Assembly: GCF_020520425.1 (NCBI RefSeq)
Contig: NC_079487.1
Location: 132,826,385 to 132,890,384 of the forward strand
DNA length: 64,000 nucleotides
Origin: Spinacia oleracea
Taxonomy: Eukaryota; Streptophyta; Magnoliopsida; Caryophyllales; Amaranthaceae
Direction of reading: 5' to 3'
Part shown: positions 24,196-36,093 of the stretch, in pieces
How the letters are laid out: each line of letters begins with the position of its first letter
Numbering within the stretch: the stretch's first letter is position 1
Program-made: the position numbers and the translations under genes
Notes under the pieces: generated by a model
What the model was told of the DNA's origin: nothing
The model's input: only the letters and a program-made list of their open reading frames with translations
Databases searched by the model: none

Positions 24196-25358
24196 TTATT
24201 CGGGAAATCGCTCAAGACACTAACTGCGGAGTAGTTTTTATTTATTTATGCTATTATTGTCCTTTGGAGAAAGAACCAAGTATGGAAATGTCAAATGTAA
24301 ATGTAAATGGACTTGGACATATAATTTGGACTTTGAAATATAAAAAGTACGACAATGGAATTACATAGAGGTTGAGAATGGGAAATGCTTGGATTTCAAA
24401 AGTTTGACCCAATATTTAAAGTTCGGTTGCACGCTTGGGCCACAAAACCCAAGACTAACAGACAAAAAGGGTTGCAAACGAGGGACATAGATTTTTGCAA
24501 ATATAATACTATTTGAAGTTCCCAACTTTGGCTCCATTTGACTAATTCGGGTCTAATTTATTACTTGGAAAATTCCCATTTTACTAGAAATTTGGTGAAA
24601 TAAATGTGATTGTTGAGCAATTTGTAGTGCAAAAACACAAAATTTCAAACTAAAACTATAATAATTGATCAACCATGAAATTTCAAACTTATTTGTACGA
24701 TTAATCGATAACGATGTGGGTTAAGTGAAAATTGGTAGTATCGATGTCAAAAAAATGAGGAATCCCATGTTTTGTTTTGGATCCTTTTCCAAAGCCCACC
24801 AAATTAAGTTTAAGTTAGTTGACTTGTGCACAAATCAACAATTTGAATTAATATAAATTACTTTGTCAACCATTTTCAAGACCTTGGGTGTGAATCATTT
24901 AACTTTTTATTCATTAAAAATAAATACGGAGTATATGGTTTTGGAACCTACAATTTAGCTTGTGAGTTACTATCCCAAATCCCACGAAAACAAAAATGAT
25001 ATTAGTCCCTCTACTTCTAAAGAAAAATGATACGTATACTTACTACGTATAAACTTATATTTAATATTTCATTTATTATTTTTAAGTTGCAATGTTTTGA
25101 CTTTCACGCTTGTTAATTCATAATTTTAACCACTAACATATTTAATTATATTTAAATAAAAGTTATAAAAAACATTAATAAGGTGAAAATATAAATCAAA
25201 ATAAATCTAACAATTAAGATCGATCCCACGTGGCTAGCTGCGTATTATTTTATGTATAAATTATAAAAAGAAATCAAAGGTTGTCGTAAAAGATACAAAA
25301 TTTTGTAGTGTTTATAGAGTAAGTATAGGATTATTCTTGAGTGGATTTGGTGTATAAT
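24196..25358. other. AT-rich intergenic stretch, nothing recognised
   Basis: No exon, RNA gene or element with defined ends was found. It contains one TACGGAGTA 9-mer (24925-24933). Confidence 0.5.
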
Positions 25359-26041
25359 CAGTGTCGTATTCAGGATTTTGAAATAAAAGTAGTAAAATAA
25401 AATTAGTTCTTCTTTGAAAATAAATAAATTAACATGCAAGTTTTTTTGAAATTTCTTTTTGACATCAGCTCAAATTGCATAAATAAAAAAGAGTTTGTAA
25501 AAAATGATGTCCATAAAGCATATAATATCTAATCATATTAGTAATTATGTTTGAAAAAGTATTTGCCTTATATAAAAAAATCCTTTTCTAGATGTTGCCT
25601 TGATAAAAATTTATAATGACTAGAAAAATTAATAGTTAAAATGTAACTTACTACAAACCACTAGGATACAAGTTCACATAAGTTTTATTTGTTCATGATT
25701 TTATATTTAGGCTCTGTTCTGTTCGACTTATTTTGACTTATTTCAGACAAAATAAATTCAGATAAGTTCACTTAAGTTCAGATAAATTCAGAAAAGATAA
25801 GTTCAGAAAAAAAAAGTTTTTTTCAAACATTTTGACACACAAATAAGTTTATTTCAGAAAAATAAGTTTTTTTCAGATAAGTTCAGTTAAATTCAGATAA
25901 GTTCAGTCAAAATAAGTCCAATAGAACGAAGCCTTAATGCATTTTATTTACTGCTTTAATTTCCTTTATGTTTTTTTTTTATTCTTTCTTTTGGGAGGGT
26001 AGACAGTTGTCTACCCAACGTGCAACATACATATGCCACTG
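25359..26041. mobile_element. hAT-like non-autonomous element with a nested Tourist MITE
   Basis: Starts CAGTGTCGTATTCAGGATT and ends CATATGCCACTG. A perfect 8-bp target duplication TGTATAAT flanks it (25351-25358 and 26042-26049). The end motif CAGTG and the text ATTCAGGATTTTG link it to the element at 60747-61228. A smaller element is inserted at 25710-25933. Confidence 0.85.
25710..25933. mobile_element. Tourist (PIF/Harbinger) MITE
   Basis: Starts GGCTCTGTTCTGTTCGAC and ends GTCCAATAGAACGAAGCC, with TTA on each side (25707-25709, 25934-25936), the 3-bp target typical of PIF/Harbinger. The interior is made of TTCAGATAAGTTCAG repeats. It sits inside the 25359-26041 element and is therefore younger. 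Related text occurs at 26095-26285. Confidence 0.85.
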
Positions 26042-26621
26042 TGTATAATCCTATTATTGTGGATTTAGGTTTGTTATATTTACCTGATTTTCACTTATTT
26101 TTTCTGAACTTATATTATCTGAACTTATCTGAACTGATTGAACTTATCTGAATTTATCAAAACTTATTTTAGTTGTAATTTGTATTTGGTCAACCCTTAT
26201 TTTTCCTGAACTTATCTTATCTGAACTTAACTTATCTGAACTTATTTTTCCCGAAATAAGTAAAAATAAAGTGAACAGAACAGGGTAAAGCCAACAATTT
26301 ACTCTAGCACCTATTTTACATGCATACATAATGATCTTTAATGTTCACGTAATTACTATGATAAACTAAACACCATTTTTTTTAATTATATAATAATCAT
26401 TTTTTGAATCAAAGTAGCCTTATGCTTTTAAAAGAGAATCGTGACTTAAAATCACATTAATCAAACATAACATTTACTAATGACACCAATTTGATATATT
26501 TTTCATAATAACTCTAATAAACACGTGAAAATAGGTTAGAATCAAGTTATTGACTTTTTTAAAATCACGGTCCACAATAAATTAGTATGAACTAGATCCA
26601 TTTAAAAAGTAGTGGTAAATA

Positions 26622-26765
26622 TTTTTTTTTTTTGGTGCGAATGAGCCACAAGGGCAATATAAATTACAAATGGGGGCGGGGGGATTCGAACCTGAGACCT
26701 ATTGTACACCGGTAAGTATAAGTGTACACCTATTAACTCTATAAGCCTAAGTTATTATCTGTAGT
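26622..26765 (-). mobile_element. tRNA-derived SINE
   Basis: On the minus strand there is a perfect Pol III B box GGTTCGAATCC (26682-26692), an upstream tRNA-like head with only a weak A box, and a 3' A run (T run at 26622-26633). A 3'-end relative (GTACGAATGAGTCACAC) is at 62640-62700. No clean target duplication was found. Confidence 0.65.
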
Positions 26766-28040
26766 ACTCCTTAATAAGTAAAGATGGCAGGTCCGACGAA
26801 GAGGACAATATAGCTCAAGATCCACTTGCCATATATAGTTGGCAAAATATGTACTAGTCTTAAAAGTTTTATAATACTATGATTAATTAATAATTTTTAA
26901 TTAGAGAGTAATTAGTGGGCCAGTAAATAGTTATGATTATTTTATTATATTACAGTGTCTAGTGATAGAGTTGAGTAACAATATTGCAAGGAATCTGAGA
27001 TAATAGAAAAAGGTATTTGTCAAAAAAAATAGAAAAAAGGTGGTCAAATAGCTGACAAGTCAGTGGAATAGAAGCTCTGAAAGAATGGAATAGAAATGGA
27101 GATTATCTGATCGGATCTTGAGAAACTCATACTCTTTCTAGCTACCTACCCTTATTAATTCTGATTATGTAATTAATCCCCTTAATTAATTATTTAATTA
27201 ATCTTAATTTGTTATTTAGTATAGTTAAGCTGATTAACATTAGTATGAGTTTGGCTTCTTGTGTCTCAAAGTCCACGTCCCTCACACTTATATCTACCAA
27301 TTCAAAACTCAACTTATGTGGGTAATTAATTATATTATTTATTAATCTGACCTTGCTTTGTCTTGATGCAACCTTAAATGGTAAATCAGACAATTTGAAT
27401 GTAAAAATTAATTACTGTACTAACACTATGCTTTTTTCAATGACCTGTTTATTTTCTTGTTTCGACCATTTATATTTATTACATTTTTTTTTTGTTTACC
27501 TTAGCTTATGATGAAGGGAAAAATTAAATAGGTTCTTACTTACAGTACATATGTGCATGGTAATGATGTAAACTTCAAGCATAAGATTCCCTCTATTAAT
27601 TTTTTAAAACTGATTTTTGTAAATACATACTACGTATAGTAGTACTACTTCATAGTTCATACGTATAGTAGTACTACATATGATCAATATTCTACATAAA
27701 CTAATATGGATGGGTATAGATAATAGATGGATGAAACCAACACAAAAGTTGGTGAATAACGTACCTTGTTACAAAGTCGACCCCCATCTACTATGATACT
27801 AGTTTGTGATTGACTCAAACGTAAACCTGCTTAGTGGTTAAATCTTGGACATGCGTAGATGGACTAACTAATACGAGATAGATGTTAGTTCAGTGGGTTA
27901 TAATAGATGGTTGATGTGATCGAATGGAATTTTTTTGGTTATATACACTAATGGTGAATCCCTCCATCCCATACTACTTGCACCATTAATTAATTGTGAA
28001 CGGACACATTTTAATTTGAAAATAAACCAATCCGTGGACT
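26766..28040. other. Intergenic, no gene seen
   Basis: AT-rich. A short duplicated phrase ACGTATAGTAGTACTAC occurs twice near 27630-27675. A lone Stowaway-like end CCCTCCATCCCATAC is at about 27960. Confidence 0.45.
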
Positions 28041-28292
28041 ATGGACCATGGTGCACATAGAGCATGGTGCACCATGTGCACCAAAAGAACACATGTGCAT
28101 AAACAAAAGAATATGACACTATGACAAAAGAACATGCAATATAATGTTTTACTTTTTTGTTATAAAAAATCACAATTTATTAAAAATATAAAAAAATATA
28201 TGTCCATGTTCTTTTTACGTAACCAGATGTTCTTTTAATTATATACTAATGTTCTTAAGGTGCACCATGCTCTATGTGCACCATGGTCCACC
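28041..28292. mobile_element. Fold-back MITE with GGTGCACATAGAGCATGGTG ends
   Basis: The first ~32 bp (TGGACCATGGTGCACATAG...) are the exact inverse of the last ~32 bp. The interior repeats AAAGAACA words. It shares the GGTGCAC ends and AAAGAACA interior with 38144-38359. The superfamily is not clear and no target duplication is visible. Confidence 0.8.
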
Positions 28293-28951
28293 TTCTAAAT
28301 TGCGAAAATAAACATCCAACATCTTATATACCACGCAACATTTATTTTCATGTATCAGCAAAGTAAAAAAACTAGAGTCAATAAAAAAAGTAAAAATAAT
28401 ACAAATAATGTGGGACAGATTGAGATAAAAATCTACAGGAGCTAAAGTGATCTTTTAGAGCTGAGCAAGCATTGCATGTCTAGTCCGAGTGTCCGACCAT
28501 AACTACCAAGAATTACAACTAGTTTTATCGAACATACCCTTAAAACAACAATCGAAATAATAAGTGAGTACAACTACAAATTATATTTTCAACCTCATTT
28601 GACTAAAAGTCGGTTTCTTGGTAGTTGTCACACAACTCAATGAGCTCACAAGTACGATAAATAAACTTGATAAAAATACTTCATGAAAGTCACCAGGAAA
28701 GGCGGCTCATACTTCGGGGGCAGCTCCCTTTCAAGGAAGCATATAATGGCTTTCAAACTTTGCCATAACTTCACTCATTCTAGAACTCAACCTCTTAATT
28801 AGTTTTTCTTTCACTTTTTACTGCCTTTTCCCATTTCTAGACTTGAAATTTCTCATACCTTAAAGATTAATTAGAGATTAATTAAGGAAAGTTTAACGTA
28901 TTGCGAGGCGTAAACCGTGCAAGAGAAAGTGATTAGAGAATTTATATAGTT

Positions 28952-31885
28952 ATGGATGATAAGATTAATGAAGGAGAGAGTAAGGTAGATGAAGTTCTTC
29001 TTCCCGGGTTTCGGTTTCATCCAACTGATGAAGAACTTGTAGGGTTTTATTTGAAGAGGAAGATTCAACAACGTCCTCTTTCTATTGAGCTCATCAAGCA
29101 ACTTGATATTTATAAATTTGATCCATGGGATCTTCCAAGTAAGATTTCTCAAACAACTTATATTACATAATATAATGCACCTTTCTTGTTCTTATAAAGA
29201 AGAAAAAAAAAAACCTAGATCTAATAATAGAAAGCCTTTAAACTTGATATAATATAATAGCGATAGATGCATTTTCAATATATCTTTTGTATATATCGTA
29301 TGATAATACTCGGTTTATAGCGTACTTAGTACTATTTTGTTTCTAAATAAGTTATGTTTTCGCTTTTGTAAGGGATATAATTATACCTTTTATAACTTTT
29401 ACTTCAAAGAAAAATTTACGGTGTTTTAATTTTTTTTTATAAAGTGAAGTGAGAGTCTTTTTTATTTGGCTAGGAAGCTGAAAAATGATAGAAAATATGT
29501 ACTACGTATTACATCTGTTTCAAAATTATTTTACACTTTTCGTTTTATTTCATTTTACAATGTTTTTTACATTGTAATTTATACTTTTTTTTGCCCCACA
29601 ATATTTACAATATTTCACTCAGTTTATTTTAATTTTATTCATATTTCTCTTACACCCTCTCATATTTTTTACGCACTCTCTCTTACTTTATCAATATTTT
29701 AATTATTTATACTCATCCATCTTTTTCATATACTCTACCTTTTTAGTCTTAATATTTGTGTAAATATATAGTAACTGAAATAAATCATTATAAAACAAAG
29801 GTAGTAAGTATGTTAATCATTTCTACTTCGCATATGGAATAAATATATTTCGTATATTTTTCAGTTGGGGAAAAAGTATAGTATATAAGAGGGAACTAAT
29901 CCACGTTACGTTATGTTTTTATTGCATGTAGAGTTTGCATCAACCGGAGAAAAAGAATGGTACTTTTATTGTCCAAGGGACAGAAAATACAGAAATAGTG
30001 CACGGCCAAATCGGGTCACCGGAGCCGGGTTTTGGAAAGCGACGGGAACAGACCGTCCGATCTACTCGTCGGAAGGGAACAAATGCATTGGTTTGAAGAA
30101 GTCATTGGTGTTCTATCAAGGTAGAGCTGCCAAAGGGGTCAAGACTGATTGGATGATGCATGAGTTTCGGCTTCCTTCTCTTGGTGACTCTACACTCTTA
30201 AAAAGATTCGTTGATAAAACCCTTCCTACTAATGTAAGTTTTTTTAAACTTTTACACATTTTAAGTTTTTTCTACTAATGTTGTAACTAAGGAATTAAAA
30301 AAAATGTATGGTGAAAACCCTAGAAATTACTATTTATCATATCCCACATAATTAAGAGTAATTCCATTGTTCTTTTTTGTATGGTAAAACCCTAAAAAAT
30401 AAAAAAATAATGTATGGTAATTAAAACTTTTATCCCACATAAGAGTAATACATGCAATTACAAACTATTAAAGAAATTATGTTCACCTTATATCGACTTT
30501 GACAAGATAAGTTGAGGTTAAGTAAAATAAGTTCAAGGAAAGATAACTTCATGTTACAACAACTAAAATAAGTTATGCGATATAAATATTAATAAGTTCA
30601 GTTATTCCAATTGATTTCATATAAATTCAGTGAAAATAACGTGAATAGAACACACCCTAACTTAGTATTTTATCGATAACATACCTAACTATAGGTAATG
30701 GTTTATTCATGTGTGGGAGGAAAAAAAAGGACCGTTATAAATTAATGTTATGGTATAGATCTCGCAATCGTCCTTGCATGGAGCAAAAACCAAGAATGCC
30801 AAGAAAAATCATGGAAGTAGCTTTGAGTTTGAACAAATACGAGTTTATAATTATTTTTCTCTTTTTATGCTCACCTAAACTTCTTGGTTGACACAAAATT
30901 ATTATTCAACTTTCAAATACACAATTCAAAATTGAAAGACTAATTAAATAGTTTTAATTTTATGGATCTCAAAAAGAAATTAGAGATCATGCTTCTTAGC
31001 AATATGTTCGTTATCTGTTTATTTAGTTAAAAGTAATAATAATCCGTGTTATCTTTCCACATAAATAATCTATTTATTTAATTCAAATTGCTAATATTGC
31101 TTTTGATTTAAACATCATTGCAGGATTCATGGGCTATATGCAGGATATTCAAGAAAACAGGCCCAATAACTTCAAGAACCCATTCCCACTCTTGGGTATC
31201 TTCTTTACCCGACCCGACTCACCCGAACCATTCTTCTAATCCACTACCATCTGGATCTTGCAATAACCCTAACTTTAGCCCTGAAAACCTACTAAAAACT
31301 AACTCTACTACATCATCTCCCATGCAACAATTCAGCATCAATGAGTTAGAGAAATTGTTACAATCTTCTAACAATTTCTCATTCTTAGATAACATACCAA
31401 CCTTCAAACCAATTTACCCTACATCTAACAATTACAATAACGTCGATAATATAACAACTAATAACGTTACTAATTTGTTCCCAAATATTGGGAACTTGTT
31501 AGATTTTCCACCTTGCTATACATTGCCTCAACTCGAGGAATCATCTGAACCATCATCTAAATCGAGCAACATCGATATCTCATCGATGTTGCTAAACATG
31601 TCGTCTAACATAAACGGGGACGTGGATTTTGGTATGTTACCTAATATAAATGTACAATGCCATGATTTTGCACCGGTGACTTTGGCAGAAGAACATATGC
31701 AACGTGTTAACGTCGTTGAAGATGATGATCGAATTCATGAATATACATTGTTGGGAAATTTGAATAATATGTTGTATGTTGAAGATGATGGTCATCAGTG
31801 GGATGGAATTGAGAGCCTTGGTTCGATTCCGATTTCGGAGTTATTGCCACCATTGATGTGGGATTGTGCACCACCTTTGTCGTAG
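28952..31885 (+). CDS. NAC-domain transcription factor, FEZ/NAC009-like
   Basis: Three exons: 28952-29138, 29932-30233 and 31124-31885, in phase, 416 aa. The NAC domain (about 16-175) is complete: [20 protein letters not shown], then [88 protein letters not shown] and [12 protein letters not shown]. Short serine-, asparagine- and proline-rich text and an acidic Trp-containing end ([14 protein letters not shown]) form a probable activation region. The A-E subdomains with [21 protein letters not shown] and the SHSWVSSLP motif after the domain match Arabidopsis FEZ, which promotes root-cap stem-cell divisions; other NACs are less alike from memory. The start is the first Met before the domain. 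Intron 1 holds a Stowaway MITE. Confidence 0.92.
29512..29804. mobile_element. Stowaway-like MITE in NAC intron 1
   Basis: Ends CATCTGTTTCAAAATTATTT and AATCATTATAAAACAAAGGTAG, with TA on both sides. Its interior resembles the copy in the INO intron at 63209-63504. Confidence 0.75.
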
Positions 31886-32188
31886 CAAATTAAGTGTACG
31901 TACGTCCTAGCTTAGAGTAAGTGTAATGGTTTTGTTAGATCTTAAAACTTGTAATTTCATTTAACTATTCTTTGTGATCTTTCACTGAGATTTATGTTAG
32001 TGTTAGCTAGAGTAGAGATTAACAATGGTAATGATGAATTAGGAGTGTAGTTAATTTGTACGTGTGAAGAACATAATCTTGTTGTCTTGTACTATGCTTA
32101 ACAGGGATTATTTCAACCTATTTTGACCGTTGAAAACCTGGCAAATATGCATCAATGAGATTATAAAAAATTGATTAAAAGATATATA

Positions 32189-32444
32189 CTTCCTCTGTTC
32201 CGAGAATATCGCACCATTTGTTTTTTACACTATTCACACTACGACTTTGATTATTTTTTGTGATTCGTACGTAAGGAAACTTTAGTCATTTGGGTCATGT
32301 TAAATTCGTATCGATATATTTTTTTTAAATATTAATTTTTTATAATTTTTACTTGCACGCGATTTGAGATATCAAGTAAGAGCCAAAGTAATGGTTAGAG
32401 GAGTAAAAGTCAACCACGGTGCAATATTTCCGGAAAGGAGGAAG
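32189..32444. mobile_element. Stowaway MITE, with a second end nearby
   Basis: Ends CTTCCTCTGTTCCGAGAATA and CAATATTTCCGGAAAGGAGGAAG, TA-flanked. A further Stowaway end GGAACGGAGGGAG followed by TA lies at 32694-32706 without its own left partner, suggesting one insertion within another or an internal rearrangement. Confidence 0.8.
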
Positions 32445-32799
32445 TATTACGTTTCTTACTAGTTTTTATGTTTGGAGAGAAATACGGCTGTTAAGAAATG
32501 GGAAGAGTGGGCAGAAAAAGTAAATGAGAGTGGTTTTATGGGAAAGGGGATAAGGTACAAATAACGTGGATGTGGTCATGTGGGATGATTGGGTTCCTAA
32601 GAAAAGGCAAATTTGTGTAAGAAAAAACAATCATGATTTGTGAAAAAATGAAAAAAGTATATGTTCAAAAATAGAAACAGGGAAAATTAAAAAGGAACGG
32701 AGGGAGTATCATATGTGTACAATATCTTTATTTAATGCTTATGCTAGCTCTGGTTGACAACACTAACAATTTAAGTAGACATTTGGTTTGGGGTCTTTA

Positions 32800-33555
32800 G
32801 GAAAGGGAAAGGTAATCAACTACCTTCATTCCCTTTCTTGTTGTTTGTTAGCCAATTCAATCATTCCCTTTGATTCCCCAACATCCCTCTACCATGATCC
32901 CCCCCCCCCCAAGGAATTACCCTAACCCCCAAACTCCTCTTCACCCAACCAACTTAACTACCACTTCGACCATCCTTGACCACCAAACCACCACCTGTGC
33001 CGCCACCACTGAAACCCCCCAAATCCAAAGCCTCCTTACAATCACTGAACCACCACCCAACACCATTCTACAACCACCGAAACCACCGTACAACCACCAT
33101 ACCACCACCCAACAATACTCTACCGCCACCAAAACCACCATACCACAAGCAAAACAACCACTGAAAGCATCTTATCCAACACAAAAACCAAGTATCCAAC
33201 CCCCGAAATTGACCCCAACTACCCAACACAAACCCTAATTTTGCCGGAAAACTAAATCCTAAAGAGAGATGAAAAATAGAGGGGGAAGGGGCGCGAGGCA
33301 ACATCGGCCGAGGGCATGGCGACACCCGTAGTTGCTTCGCGGTGGAGGAGAAACTCGTAGTTGCTTCGCGGTGGGGAGGCGGCGCGAAAACAATGAAACA
33401 ATGTAAGCAGGTGGTGGATGCGGGGTGTCGTAGTATGCTTCACGATGGGTGGGTAGGCGATGGAGGGGGCAGGATGAAGTTCAGTGGTGGTTGTAGATTG
33501 AGGGAAGGGGTGGTGGGAAGAATGGGTTTCCTTTTCCGGAATCTAAAATAAAATA
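32800..33555. mobile_element. Non-autonomous element sharing CATTCCCTTTC text with 13.85 kb
   Basis: Left text GGAAAGGGAAAGGTAATC and right text TTTCCTTTTCCGGAATC may be its ends. The first half is C-rich with ACCACC runs that give proline-, threonine-rich open frames on one strand and glycine/valine-rich ones on the other; I do not regard these as genes. Ends uncertain. Confidence 0.35.
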
Positions 33556-33639
33556 CGTCACAATATAGTGATATTTACAACATATTAAAGGAGATAATTA
33601 AATCTTTAAATAGATTATATTTTATTTTATTAAGGAAAA

Positions 33640-33806
33640 ATCTGTCCGGTCCAAAATCGTGTTTTGGACCGGACCAGACCGGACCGAATACTGAAAATTG
33701 ATATTTCTCGACCCGAAGATCTGACCGATTGCCTTCGGTCCGGTACGGTCTGGGTCGGTCCGATCCCACTCGATTTTTTCAGTCCGGACTAATTTTTGAA
33801 CACCCC
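33640..33806. repeat. hAT right-end fragment with GGTCCGGTACGG text
   Basis: Ends TTTTTGAACACCCCTA, the complement of a TAGGGGTGTTCAAAAA terminus, preceded by GGACCGGACC words. No left end. Confidence 0.5.
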
Positions 33807-33928
33807 TAAACACAACCATCACATACATAATTAAATTATAATTTGTTCATCATTTAATCAATCTCCTTAGGCCATACTTGCCTTTGTCCTTCGCTAATCA
33901 TGTAACACGACGGTGTACATGAATTGAA

Positions 33929-34114
33929 CCAATTGTGGTTGGCATGAGTGGTTAATGTCATTTAATCAAGATCTCAGGTTCGAGCATTGAGAATGGAAAA
34001 TCCTTAACTGGGTGGGATGTTGCCCATCGAGATACCCTTGCAAAATCCCGCGGAAAAAAAATTCCACTCGCCGAAGGTGGTGGGAACTCCTCGTAGTAGA
34101 ACAAAAAAAAAAAA
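33929..34114 (+). mobile_element. tRNA-derived SINE with 16-bp target duplication
   Basis: A box TGGCATGAGTGG, B-box-like GGTTCGAGC and a 12-base A tail (34103-34114). Flanks GTGTACATGAATTGAA (33913-33928) and GTGTACAAGAATTGAA (34117-34132) match at 15 of 16 positions. A complete-looking SINE insertion. Confidence 0.88.
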
Positions 34115-34249
34115 CTGTGTACAAGAATTGAATATTTGAATTTCTCAAATTCTAATAAGAGAACGTAATATCCATTCCGAAATACTTTAGAAGAAAAATA
34201 ACGAGGTAATACAACCATCACAAATATATAATTAAATTATAATTTGTTC

Positions 34250-35329
34250 CAGCCCCGGCCTTGAGAATAGACGGGGAGTGCTGCCGCCTAGGGCCTAAGG
34301 TGAAAAGGGGTCCAAAATAGAAATCTGCACAGTTTATTGATATAATATTATTAAACGCACTATCTATCAAAACAAAAACCTTTGGCTTAGTGGAAAAGCG
34401 GTGGAATATTACTGGGGTTTTGCGGGTTCGATTCCTCATGCCTGCAACTATGTTTTTTGTTTAACAACTTTCCACCCTCTCTTTCGCTCAATTTATTTTT
34501 GTTTTCTTTTGTTTTACGTTTTACCTTGTTATTTTTTTAATTCACTTTTACTTATGAGGAATTCATTTTCTAATTATATTGTTTGTATGCTTGACATCTA
34601 GTTTAACTTTTAATATTCAGTTGTAATTAAGGTAATAGTTGTAGGCGAGTTTACCTGTATGATGGACTATGAGTCTATGTTAGAAAGTATTGAAAAATGA
34701 AATTTCAAACTTTATTTATTGAAAACAAGAATAAAGAACTACTCCGTACTAAAATAAATCTATTTTCTTGTATCTAATAATAAACCTATATCTTCAAGCA
34801 GTGTTTGGAATTGATAGATAGTCCCTCATGGATAACTAAGATTACCCATGTCTATCGAGAGGGTAATAGAGCAGCGGATTGGCTTGTAAACCATGGAGCA
34901 GCTCATCACATTGACAACTATATATTTTCTTTTGCACCTTCTGAACTTGGTAGGATTATAGGAGAGGACGCTAGAAATGTGGCTCATCCACGTTTAATTC
35001 CTCCTTAATTGTGCGTTAGTTCTTGTTCTTAAGTTTGTTTCTTTGTATTTTTCTTTATCTTTGGATTTATTCCTCATTTGAATCAAAAAAAATAAATTCA
35101 TATTGACTACCTAATACCGTACTTAAGTGATTATCTATGTTACTAATAATTTACAATGTCTTAGAGCAGGCCGGGGGATTCTAGAAGCGGATTAGACGAA
35201 AAATTTTATGCATCTTTTTTTTCCTCAACAATGAAACGATATATTTCAGTTAGCTATTAGACATATCATTTCGAAAGGGCCCTAAACCCTTATTTCGCCC
35301 TAGGGCCGCAAAACTCAGGAACGGGCCTG
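34250..35329. mobile_element. hAT non-autonomous element, 1,080 bp, carrying a LINE tail
   Basis: Starts CAGCCCCGGCCTTGAG and ends CTCAGGAACGGGCCTG, typical CAGGSCCGG-type hAT ends. A perfect 8-bp target duplication ATTTGTTC flanks it (34242-34249 and 35330-35337). Inside are a tRNA-like Pol III head (A box TGGCTTAGTGG, B box GGGTTCGATTCC, ~34383-34437) and a 5'-truncated LINE end (34801-35090). Confidence 0.9.
34801..35090 (+). mobile_element. LINE 3' end with RNase H remnant
   Basis: One open frame reads ITHVYREGNRAADWLVNHGA then FAPSELGRIIGEDARN, the C-terminal RNase H signature of plant L1-type LINEs, followed by a T-rich 3' region and an A-rich tail (CAAAAAAAATAAA). It lies inside the hAT element at 34250-35329. 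5'-truncated; the rest of the reverse transcriptase is absent. Confidence 0.75.
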
Positions 35330-35736
35330 ATTTGTTCATCATTTCTTCAATTTCCTTAACCTTACTTGGCTTTGTCCTTTGCTAATTGTGTAACAGGAAG
35401 GTGCACATGAATTGAATCACATGGGTACATTACTGTAGACTGTACCCAAATTCAATTTCTTCGTACAATTCCAATTGTGCGTGTAACACGTGAATATAAT
35501 TAAGCAAGGCTAGGTCCTACGGAGTACAAGTTAAAGAACCGACGTTTCTTTCACTATCTAAATAATATTTTTTTTTAGCCTTTGTCAAAAAAAAATAAAA
35601 AAAATAAAAAAATAATTATTTGTACTGTTAAAGCACATTAAATATGTGTTACGTTGACCACTATAAAAATTAAGGAAAGTGAAATTGATCTTCTTTTAGT
35701 AATGATGGAAATGGACTGGTGGACAATTATCTATTA

Positions 35737-36090
35737 CTCCCTCCGTTCCTAAATAAGTGTCACATTTCCATTTTTGGCGTTCCCTTATAAATGTCACATT
35801 TCTATTTTTGAACATGTGCTTTTCCCACTTTTCCATACACTTTTCACACTTTTTCATACACTTTTTCCACTTTTCTATAAATTATAATTACTTTTACTTA
35901 CACATTTTACACTTTTCCCCTTTTCAATCCCCACATACACTTTTATTTGTACTTTATTCAATTAAACAATTATATACTTTATCCCTTCCCCAAAAAAAAC
36001 ATTCACAATCATTAACTCTTACACACTTTACAATTTAATTAATTACCGTGCCGGAGCCCAAATGTGACACTTATTTAGGAACGGAGGGAG
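35737..36090. mobile_element. Stowaway MITE
   Basis: Perfect ends CTCCCTCCGTTCCTAAATAA and TTATTTAGGAACGGAGGGAG with TA flanks; GTGTCACATTT / AAATGTGACAC extends the pairing to ~30 bp. Probably young. Confidence 0.96.
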
Positions 36091-36093
36091 TAC

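Larger units (their letters stand above)
33808..35430. repeat. Tandem duplication split by insertions
   Basis: Copy 1 (33808-33930) runs ACAACCATCACA ... AATTTGTTCATCATTT ... TGTACATGAATTGAACC. Copy 2 starts at 34211 with the same words, is interrupted after AATTTGTTC by the hAT element 34250-35329, and resumes at 35330 (ATTTGTTCATCATTT ... CACATGAATTGAATC). A SINE lies between the copies. Confidence 0.8.

Noticed and set aside
32870-33325. Pro/Thr-rich (plus) or Gly/Val-rich (minus) proteins
   Set aside because: Composition mirrors a CCACCA-type repeat inside a non-autonomous element; no start context, splice sites or homology.
34383-34437. A tRNA gene
   Set aside because: A and B boxes are good, but flanks do not form an acceptor stem; treated as a SINE-like head inside a hAT element.
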